Shown here: one piece after another, positions 9,368 through 15,594 of the stretch
Layout of the letters: the number at the start of each line of letters is the position of its first letter
Numbering within the stretch: position 1 is the first letter of the stretch
Assembly (NCBI RefSeq): GCF_000757725.1
Contig: NZ_JJMU01000048.1
Span: 1 to 64,000, forward strand
Source: Sphingobacterium deserti
GTDB taxonomy: Bacteria > Bacteroidota > Bacteroidia > Sphingobacteriales > Sphingobacteriaceae
DNA length: 64,000 nucleotides
Direction: 5' to 3'
Program-made: the position numbers and the translations under genes
Notes under the pieces: model-generated
Seen by the model: the letters and a program-made list of their open reading frames with translations, nothing else
Told to the model about the DNA's origin: nothing
The model's database searches: none

Positions 9368-10666
9368 ATGCAGATCTCCTTAAAAAACTACACATTACGC
9401 TACCTAAGCATAACCTTTTTCGTTATTATCTCCGTTTGGGCGGCATGCTTTTATGCATATATCCTAGATGAAGTTTACGATAATGTTGACGATGGTCTCA
9501 AAAACCAAAAAATTGAAATCCTTCGCGAAGTATATAAGTATCCAGAACTTTTAGAAACAACTGACTTTGGCATCGCTCAATTTCGGATCCTGCCGGTGAC
9601 GGACAGCTTGAGCTTCTTTGAGGACAACCGGCTGTCCAGCGTGTTTTTTTATATGCCTTATGATGATGAGCAAGAACCTTATCGTTTATTACGCACAGGC
9701 TTTTATGCAGCCGATCGGAAACCATACCATCTAGAGATAAGAACGTCAACAGTTGAGGAAGATGACTTAATTTATGATTTGACAAGTGCTTTGCTTGTTC
9801 TATATCTTGTCCTCGTATTAGGAATGTACTTAATCCATGAGTCGGTACTGCGCAAAGCTTGGAAACCGTTTCATACCATATTAGATAATCTAAAACATTA
9901 TCGGTTTGGTAAAAAGGAAAATCTCCAACCTGTGCATACCAATATATCTGAGTTCAATAACCTGGAGGATGAAATCCAACGCATGTGGAAGCGAAATGAA
10001 GACGTTTTTATGGAGCAAAAGAGGTTTATTGAGAATGCTGCCCATGAACTGCAAACCCCACTTGCGATTACGATAAATAAACTCGAATTATTGATGGAGG
10101 ATGAGACGCTTTCTGGAGGCCAACTTACGCAATTAGAAGATTCTAAGTTATCCTTAAGGCGTTTAGTCAACTTAAATAAGGCGCTATTGATGCTGTCGCG
10201 TATAGAAAATAGGCAATACGCAGAGGTAGAAATTATAAACTTCAATACATTAACGCAGGGTCTCCTAGAAGATCTTTCAGACCTGATCGCCTTTAAAAAT
10301 ATCCGTGTGGAATGTGTGGAACAGGGCGTATTCGAAGCTAGGGTTAACAATGGGCTCGCTGTCGTCTTGATTTCTAATCTGCTGCGCAATGCTATCCGTC
10401 ATAATTACGAAGGGGGGACTATTTCTATTGTGTTTCAATCGCAACGGCTTTCCGTAGCAAATACCGGCTCATTACAACCCTTAGATAGCAATAAAGTGTT
10501 TCGACGATTTTATAAGGGCACGCAGGATACGCGGTCCAATGGTTTGGGGCTAGCCATTGTGAAGTCTATCGCGGATGGTTATGCGTCGCTAGACGTCGAC
10601 TACCAATTCTCTGCCGAGAAACATATATTTACTATCAGTAATTCATACGTGCAGAATGCTGAATAA
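9368..10666 (+). CDS. Sensor histidine kinase (HisKA/HATPase_c)
   Basis: Membrane sensor kinase, 432 aa. Two transmembrane segments (about 11-32 and 138-156) flank a periplasmic sensor loop of about 105 residues with no recognisable ligand domain. The cytoplasmic part has the H-box IENAAHELQTPLA with phospho-acceptor His226, an N-box (NLLRNAIRHN) and a G-box (NGLGLAIVKS). A clear DxGxG G1 box is missing: the equivalent stretch reads VANTGSLQP, which occurs in some Bacteroidota kinases of this type. It is co-transcribed with the upstream regulator (2-bp gap) and signals to its Asp51. Confidence 0.93.
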   Translation: MQISLKNYTLRYLSITFFVIISVWAACFYAYILDEVYDNVDDGLKNQKIEILREVYKYPELLETTDFGIAQFRILPVTDSLSFFEDNRLSSVFFYMPYDDEQEPYRLLRTGFYAADRKPYHLEIRTSTVEEDDLIYDLTSALLVLYLVLVLGMYLIHESVLRKAWKPFHTILDNLKHYRFGKKENLQPVHTNISEFNNLEDEIQRMWKRNEDVFMEQKRFIENAAHELQTPLAITINKLELLMEDETLSGGQLTQLEDSKLSLRRLVNLNKALLMLSRIENRQYAEVEIINFNTLTQGLLEDLSDLIAFKNIRVECVEQGVFEARVNNGLAVVLISNLLRNAIRHNYEGGTISIVFQSQRLSVANTGSLQPLDSNKVFRRFYKGTQDTRSNGLGLAIVKSIADGYASLDVDYQFSAEKHIFTISNSYVQNAE

Positions 10667-10714
10667 TTTTTTTGTTTTAGCAATGCATTCCTAAATGTTT
10701 CCTATATGGCATAC

Positions 10715-10722
10715 TAATTTTG
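10715..10722 (+). promoter_or_regulatory. Putative -7 element (TAATTTTG) for the PepSY-like gene pair
   Basis: Exact match to the Bacteroidota -7 consensus TAnnTTTG, 22 nt before the start codon at 10745. No convincing TTTG is seen at -33, so an activator, perhaps the adjacent response regulator, may be needed. Confidence 0.5.
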
Positions 10723-10744
10723 TCTTTAGATAAACATACATAGG

Positions 10745-11188
10745 ATGAACCTTAAGAAAATTTGGATAGCTATGCTAATAATGTTGCCGTATCTGGCGAC
10801 GGTTCGGGCGGCAGATAAACCGATCCCGTTTAGCAAGTTGCCACAAAAGGCACAACAGTTTTTTGAAGCTTACTTTTCACATGATGATATTGTCAAGATA
10901 AGCGTGGACAATCCCTATTTTTTCGGCACAGAATATGAAGTCGTACTCAAAGATGGATCAAAGATTGAATTTGCATCGCAAGGTGACTGGCTGGAAGTAA
11001 AGATGAAGAATAAAGCTGTCCCGCTACCGGTCGTACCTAAAAATATTATGCAGTATTTGAAGAAAAGTTTTCCTGATACATTTGTCACCAGCATGAAGAA
11101 AAAAGGCTTGCTGTATAAAGTCAAGATATCAAATGCACTTGAACTGGAATTTAGCCGACAAGGCAAATTTCTAAGATTCGACGATTAA
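10745..11188 (+). CDS. Secreted PepSY-like (DUF2874) protein
   Basis: Small exported protein of 147 aa. A Sec signal peptide (residues 1-22, cleaved near VRA|ADKP) is followed by a two-lobed PepSY-like fold of the DUF2874 type. This family is recognised by the pattern LPxxAQxFxxxxF, then a 'YEVxLxDGxKIEFxxxGxW' strand pair, repeated once (residues about 30-80 and 95-145). Members are periplasmic and often lie next to two-component systems in Bacteroidota. It lies 78 bp after the kinase gene with its own -7 element and 27 bp before a paralogue. The molecular role is unknown; binding to a protease or to the sensor loop is a guess from the fold family. Confidence 0.8.
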   Translation: MNLKKIWIAMLIMLPYLATVRAADKPIPFSKLPQKAQQFFEAYFSHDDIVKISVDNPYFFGTEYEVVLKDGSKIEFASQGDWLEVKMKNKAVPLPVVPKNIMQYLKKSFPDTFVTSMKKKGLLYKVKISNALELEFSRQGKFLRFDD

Positions 11189-11215
11189 TCTATATAACAC
11201 TATATTACATACAAA

Positions 11216-11650
11216 ATGAAAACTCAAATTTTAAAACTGGCATTTCTTGCAGCTGTTTCTTTTTCAGCGATGTCATGCGATGATGACAAAGTAATCGGAG
11301 AAACAGAATTGCCGCAGGCGTCGCGTGACTTCTTGGCAACGCATTTTGCGGGTGTAAACGTTACCCGCATCGAAAAGGAGACAAATAACTATTCCGTACA
11401 TTTATCCAATAGGACAGAGGTTGATTTCAACAACAGCGGAGAGTGGACAGAGGTAGATGGCGAGGACGGAGTTTCCATACCTACAAGTTTCATCCTGCCG
11501 CAGATCGTTGCTTATGTCGAAGACAATTACAGTGGCAATCCTATCAATGGTATAGAAAAAGTTCCTGCAGGCTTCGACGTTGACTTGGTAAGGCAAGATA
11601 TAGACCTTGTTTTCGGTCAAGATGGTAACTTCGTAAGAGTAGATCCGTAA
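11216..11650 (+). CDS. PepSY-like (DUF2874) lipoprotein
   Basis: Paralogue of the preceding gene, 144 aa, with a lipoprotein signal peptide MKTQILKLAFLAAVSFSAMSC (Cys21, followed by Asp-Asp-Asp). It has two PepSY-like lobes: LPQASRDFLATHFAGVNVTRI...VHLSNRTEVDFNNSGEWTEV, then VAYVEDNYSGNPINGIEK...VDLVRQDIDLVFGQDGNFVRV. One copy is soluble in the periplasm and this one is membrane-anchored, so the pair may act at different places. It ends the transcription unit (terminator at 11679-11735). Confidence 0.8.
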   Translation: MKTQILKLAFLAAVSFSAMSCDDDKVIGETELPQASRDFLATHFAGVNVTRIEKETNNYSVHLSNRTEVDFNNSGEWTEVDGEDGVSIPTSFILPQIVAYVEDNYSGNPINGIEKVPAGFDVDLVRQDIDLVFGQDGNFVRVDP

Positions 11651-11678
11651 TTTTTTAAATAACGCGTTATCTATTCGT

Positions 11679-11735
11679 CGCAGTAATGCATTGGCGGGTG
11701 CGGCAGCGCCCTCAAATGCGCTACTGCGTTTTTTT
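11679..11735 (+). terminator. Rho-independent terminator after the PepSY-like pair
   Basis: CGCAGTA...GCATT pairs with AATGCG.CTACTGCG (outer arms 11679-11692 and 11715-11728, one mismatch) around an inner GC-rich hairpin (GGCG/CGCC). Seven T follow (11729-11735). Confidence 0.85.
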
Positions 11736-11761
11736 ATGGATAGCATATTTTAGCTGATATT

Positions 11762-11791
11762 TTTCTGAAAGTGTGTCCATTTTTATTTTTG
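11762..11791 (+). promoter_or_regulatory. Putative promoter for the Dabb lipoprotein gene
   Basis: TTTC (11762-11765), 18 bp, then TATTTTTG (11784-11791), an exact match to the -7 consensus TAnnTTTG. It lies about 87 bp before the start codon at 11879. Confidence 0.5.
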
Positions 11792-11878
11792 CATAACTCC
11801 AAGTAAGCGTTTTAAGGATAGAAGATATTTTAGTACCTTGAGGTACGCTAATGTTGTTTACAAATAATTGATACCTAT

Positions 11879-12295
11879 ATGGAAAGGCGAAACTTTTTAA
11901 AATCTGTTGCTGTTGCCGGAACATCAGCGACGGTACTAACATCATGTACATCTGCAAGCGGTGCCGCGGGCCACGAGCTTACGGCGGGCCACATTGTTCA
12001 TACGGTATATTTTTGGCTTAAGGATGGCCTATCCGACGCAGAGGAAAAGGATTTCCTGAACTTTTTCGAGGCATTAAAAAACGTACCGGGCATCCATAGC
12101 TTTAACGTTGGTAAACCAGCCCCTACCACCCCTCGGGATGTGGTTGACAACTCGTTCCAGTATAGCCTTATTGTGATTTTTGCAAGTTTAGATGATATCG
12201 ATACTTACGAAAAACATCCTGATCATCTGTCAGCGATCGATAAATACAGTAAGTACTGGACCAAGGTGGCCGTGCGCGATACGGAGCTTCTATAA
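11879..12295 (+). CDS. Dabb-domain (stress-responsive A/B barrel) lipoprotein
   Basis: 138-aa exported protein. The N-terminus MERRNFLKSVAVAGTSATVLTSC is a twin-arginine-like signal (ERRNFLK) ending in a lipobox Cys23. Residues about 38-135 form a Dabb ferredoxin-like fold: HIVHTVYFWLKDGLSDAEEKDF, then a G(I)HSFNVGKPAPTTPRDVVDNSFQYSL segment and YEKHPDHLSAIDKY with the conserved HP.H. Members form dimeric barrels; some bind haem or act on small aromatic substrates, but the substrate here is not evident. It is monocistronic, with a terminator directly downstream. Confidence 0.85.
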   Translation: MERRNFLKSVAVAGTSATVLTSCTSASGAAGHELTAGHIVHTVYFWLKDGLSDAEEKDFLNFFEALKNVPGIHSFNVGKPAPTTPRDVVDNSFQYSLIVIFASLDDIDTYEKHPDHLSAIDKYSKYWTKVAVRDTELL

Positions 12296-12302
12296 ATGGC
12301 TA

Positions 12303-12340
12303 AACTGTAGGGCAGTCGCCCTACAGTTCTTTGAAATTTT
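12303..12340 (+). terminator. Rho-independent terminator after the Dabb gene
   Basis: Perfect 11-bp stem (12303-12313 with 12318-12328, AACTGTAGGGC/GCCCTACAGTT) with a 4-nt loop, followed by CTTTGAAATTTTT on the plus strand. Confidence 0.85.
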
Positions 12341-12386
12341 TGCCGTTTCAGAAATCTATATGAAGTTTGTTTGTTCCCTGAATAAG

Positions 12387-12836
12387 CTATTTATTTTTTT
12401 GAATCACGGTTATTTTTGTATTTGCGTTTCCAGCAAAACAAGTTATTGTAAATGTCCTCTCCTTTTCAACATTATTTTCCTTGAGTAAAACGTGAATATG
12501 CTTGTCGTCCATTTTTTCTATAACAAACCAATTATTTTCAATTTTATATATTTCACCTAAATTACTGTCAGAGTTTGGATTGGCTTCTTTTCTATAATAT
12601 TTTAGATGATTATTTTTTTCTAAAATATAATCATCTATTCCATCAACTGTAATCCTATCAAGTGACCATTTTATATTATTTTTAGAAATTAATATTGTAT
12701 CCTTAATTTCATGTGTAAAGAGATGTGGCCCTGAATCAAAGCCAGGAGCGATACCTATGCCATCTAATTTTTTACAGGAACTAAAAAACAGGCTAGCGAA
12801 AAAAATTAATAAGATTGTATACGTTAATCCTTTCAT
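12387..12836 (-). CDS. Small lipoprotein downstream of the C10 peptidase; possible cognate inhibitor
   Basis: Not recognised with certainty. It has 149 aa and a lipoprotein signal MKGLTYTILLIFFASLFFSSC (Cys21). The mature part is mostly beta, with a C-terminal strand pattern (RTFTITCFAGNANTKITVIQKN) resembling the last strands of BACON-type Ig-like domains. It starts 19 bp after the peptidase stop on the same strand, so the two are co-transcribed. In Bacteroides fragilis, C10 peptidases are paired with small lipoprotein inhibitors of similar size (Bfi/Spi type), so an inhibitor role is a reasonable inference from context only. The region is clearly more AT-rich than the flanking core genes. 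Confidence 0.7.
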   Translation of the reverse strand: MKGLTYTILLIFFASLFFSSCKKLDGIGIAPGFDSGPHLFTHEIKDTILISKNNIKWSLDRITVDGIDDYILEKNNHLKYYRKEANPNSDSNLGEIYKIENNWFVIEKMDDKHIHVLLKENNVEKERTFTITCFAGNANTKITVIQKNK

Positions 12837-12855
12837 GTCAATTTTTTTTAAAGTT

Positions 12856-14080
12856 TTAAAAACGTTTTCTTATACAGAAGAATTCCCATTTGTGTGGGAA
12901 TTTGGCTGGTGCGTCATCCGTAAAATAAGGAGCCCAAATTCTAGTTGAATAATATCCGTTATATCTACCACGATCCCATCCATAATTAACATGCATAAGA
13001 TCAGTTCCATCGGTAAAAAGCTGGTAGCCATCAACAATATACGCATGTCCTGTTCCCCTCGGAACGCCTATCCAAGAGGATTTTTCGTCTCGTGACGAAA
13101 TGATAATGATATTATTAGGGCTTTCATCTAAGATAAGCTTAATAGCGCCTTTGTTATTCAAGGAATAAAACTGCTTTCCAATTTCTAGTATTTCTACTCC
13201 AAGCTTGGTTCTTGCTCCACTACCTTGAGCACCATAGTCCATGTTCACAGCACGCCCAATTTCTCGCATTAGCAGACCTATTGTATTTGCTTCCTCAGGG
13301 TATTGATTTCTGTAATTGGAATTTTTCATCTTTATTAATTTGTCCCAATTCAAAGGAATACGATTAAACTCGCCAATATGCCTGGTAACAGACATGGCCT
13401 GTGCTATTACTGTTGCAACACACCCTGCGTGCCAATTATTCGGTGTATATCGTGTATAAGGATCTTCTGACTGCCCCCACTGCACCTGTACCCGTGGATG
13501 TATTTCCGAGGCTATGACTTTTCCATTTCGACCCAGACCTCCAACAGCGGCTTTTTTATTAAACGAATATGAGGTTTTTTCAGCTTGTTGATGATCATCA
13601 AAATAGGTTGGGTCTTCATTATATTTTATGGCACTTAAAAGAAAAGGTGTTAACGGGTTATCTAAATCTTTTATATTTAATGTACTCTCAAAAGACTCAT
13701 TGGTTTCATCAAGAATCGCAAGAATAGGCTCGCAATTAATATTTGCAGAAATCAGCATATTCTTTTTACTGTTTTTATCTTTAACAGAAAACAAAAGTGT
13801 GTCAATATGATCCATTTTATAATCTAGTAATTCTGTCGTAAGCGCAATTATTTCTAAAGAATTTGAACCGGATTTAGTTGATGAAGCCTTATTGTTTAAT
13901 GAATTATTCCCTTTAAGAATACTTTGAACAGCAGAAATAATTTCTTTATTTGTTCTTACATTGATTTTTTCTGTTGACTTATTTTCAGCAGTATCTTCAA
14001 CACTTTCAATATCGTTTTTCCTATTGCAACTAAGAAAAATAAAGAACAGTGCTGTAAAATAGATTATTGTATTTTTTCAT
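12856..14080 (-). CDS. C10-family (streptopain-like) cysteine peptidase lipoprotein, frameshifted at its start
   Basis: Secreted papain-fold peptidase. In the uninterrupted frame from the ATG at 13815 (319 aa), the QWGQSEDPYTRYTP motif precedes catalytic Cys132 (HAGCVATVIAQAM). Catalytic His257 lies in GTGHAYIVDGY, and VNYGWDRG carries the conserved Trp. That short form has no signal peptide. The same frame stays open for a further 88 codons upstream and would encode a lipoprotein signal (IIYFTALFFIFLSCNRKN) plus a pro-region. The only suitable ATG (14078-14080) is one base out of phase: six A follow it (complement of 14072-14077), where five would restore MKNTIIYF. No ATG, GTG or TTG exists in the correct frame upstream of 13815. 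It may be a real mutation, an assembly error or an unusual start. It is first in an operon with the small lipoprotein, and it is AT-rich, which suggests transfer. Confidence 0.75.
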
Positions 14081-14729
14081 AAAATTCATAATTTTTGCAT
14101 TTTAATATTCGCAAATATAGCATATTATTTTCTTTTGAAAATATGTTTTTATGTTTTTTGTATTATATGTTTATATAACGTAAAATGTGTTTGTTCTATC
14201 CCCTTATTATATTCTCAGTCAATTGCGTTGTTTATTTTCTATACAAACTCTAAGAAAAGCCATTTTTCACCTTAATTGGGAGAAGTTGTTTGTATTCTCT
14301 TTCATTAAATTATTTTGCATCAAAATCATCCGCTTAGTAGCAGATGTAGTTTTGTTTACGATATTCGGGAGGTGCCTTATTGGATTATTTGTCCGAGGAA
14401 GCGTGATGGTGGTTTACGAGAAGCAGAAGATCACAACAGCTGTTTTCGCTTCGAAGGTTTATGATACAATAAAATAAAAGCCCGAATCATCTTCGGGCTT
14501 TATTATATTTCGGATTGGAAATTTCTTAAGAAAGGAATAAAGCACGAAGAGGCGTCTCAGCAAATTTATTTGCTGCTGACTGTGGCCGGGTTAATGTAAT
14601 TACAAACATCTTCTTCGTCTTTTAGAGGGGTTAAACCATTTTTATCGCGTCAAAAATAAGCAAGCGCGCCATATGTTGCAAATTTTTTTTATAATAAGTT
14701 GGAAAAATTGTTCCAATATAGCGATTACA
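14081..14729. other. AT-rich gene-poor stretch between the C10 peptidase and the YqaE gene
   Basis: About 650 bp with no gene I can support. It contains one plus-strand frame of 96 codons (14187-14477, hydrophobic, basic C-terminus) that matches nothing I recognise, and a hairpin terminator at 14477-14505. Composition is AT-rich like the peptidase genes, so the border of a transferred segment may lie around 14.5 kb. Confidence 0.5.
14477..14505. terminator. Bidirectional rho-independent terminator
   Basis: AAAGCCCGAA (14477-14486) pairs with TTCGGGCTTT (14492-14501). The T-rich tract is better on the minus strand (TTTTATTTTATT), so it may end a leftward transcript from the YqaE/DUF4342 pair; a weaker tract follows on the plus strand. 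Confidence 0.7.
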
Positions 14730-14924
14730 CTAATGGTACATGCTACGTTCTAGTCGACGTATGCGCGCTTTATTTTTGCCGTCAACACGGTCAGCTACAG
14801 CCCAGATCGCTGCTGGAAGCCAGCCGATAAGTGTTATTTGTAGGATCAAACAAAGGAATCCAATGAAGATTTTCCCACGTAAGAAAAAGGAAAGCCAAGG
14901 AAAAAGTATTGCAATTAATGTCAT
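14730..14924 (-). CDS. YqaE/Pmp3-family small membrane protein
   Basis: 64 aa with two hydrophobic segments (about 3-17 and 20-44) joined by a short basic turn (LRGK), then a charged tail. The core (LFPWLSFFLRGK..IGFLCLILQITLIGWLPAAIWAV) matches the Pmp3/YqaE pattern 'PPLAVFLKRG...LLNLLLTLLGWIPGIIHAL'. Family members sit in the cytoplasmic membrane and are linked to ion or osmotic stress. It follows the DUF4342-like gene by 34 bp on the same strand, so they are probably one transcript. Confidence 0.75.
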   Translation of the reverse strand: MTLIAILFPWLSFFLRGKIFIGFLCLILQITLIGWLPAAIWAVADRVDGKNKARIRRLERSMYH

Positions 14925-14958
14925 TTTATTATGTTGTTTAGTTGATTAATGGAATTGA

Positions 14959-15243
14959 TTATTTTACCTGGATTACATCACCCGGAACCTTGCTTGCTGC
15001 GTCCTTACTGTTTCTCTGGAAAGCAAAGTTGACTCCGAACGCCAAACCGATTATCACAGCAACCACCGCAGCAAAAGGAACAATGATAGCGATAATAACG
15101 GCTATCAGTAGGGGAAGGGTCATGTACTCTTTTCCTGTTTTTGCACGGATGCTTAGTTTGGTTTGTTGAATCGAATCAAATGCTGTTTGGAATGCGTTGC
15201 TGATGTTTTCGCTGTTCAAGTTAAAAGTGTTGTTCGTTTTCAT
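14959..15243 (-). CDS. DUF4342-like small membrane protein
   Basis: 94 aa. A helical N-terminal part (1-38) is followed by GKEYMTLPLLIAVIIAIIVP and a long alanine/valine/isoleucine-rich membrane segment (about 42-74), then a charged C-terminus. The order 'K(T)GKxxxxLPL + hydrophobic hairpin' is that of DUF4342 proteins. These occur in stress-related membrane gene groups with PspC- or YqaE-type partners, which fits its YqaE neighbour. Function is unknown. A consensus -7 box (15285-15292) lies about 41 nt upstream. Confidence 0.65.
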   Translation of the reverse strand: MKTNNTFNLNSENISNAFQTAFDSIQQTKLSIRAKTGKEYMTLPLLIAVIIAIIVPFAAVVAVIIGLAFGVNFAFQRNSKDAASKVPGDVIQVK

Positions 15244-15284
15244 GATTGTTTGTTTTTAAATTGTTTATCTCTGTTTGTATACTC

Positions 15285-15292
15285 CAAAGGTA
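15285..15292 (-). promoter_or_regulatory. Putative -7 element for the DUF4342/YqaE pair
   Basis: Minus-strand TACCTTTG, an exact TAnnTTTG match, 41 nt before the start at 15243. No clear TTTG at -33. Confidence 0.45.
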
Positions 15293-15504
15293 GGGCGAAT
15301 GGACTTGCTGTACTATAGGAAGTAGGCGAGTTTGATGGAGTTCTCGGTAAATCCCCGATGTTGGTCGGCGAATATGCTTTATGTCTTGCATAGTTAAGCC
15401 AACTGCAGATGGAGAAGTTTTGGCTTTCTATTTAGCATAAGATATTATAGTCCGCATTTAAATCGGGGGAGATTTTTGTGCTGTTGTTTGGATCGACGTG
15501 AGGT

Positions 15505-15560
15505 GGGTAAATAAAAAGACGCTTAATCAATTTGTTAATGAACAAACTGATTAAGCGTCT
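15505..15560 (-). terminator. Rho-independent terminator of valS
   Basis: A 20-bp stem with one G-U pair (15517-15536 with 15541-15560, AGACGCTTAATC.../...GATTAAGCGTCT) and a 4-nt loop. On the minus strand it is followed by TTTTTATTT. It begins 34 bp after the valS stop. Confidence 0.9.
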
Positions 15561-15594
15561 CGCTAAAAGATCGCCGTCGCGACTACAACTGATA

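Noticed and set aside
14187..14477. 96-codon plus-strand frame in an AT-rich region
   Set aside because: No family, no credible start signal and a composition that makes long open frames likely by chance. The nearby terminator does not require it. Left as part of the gene-poor stretch.
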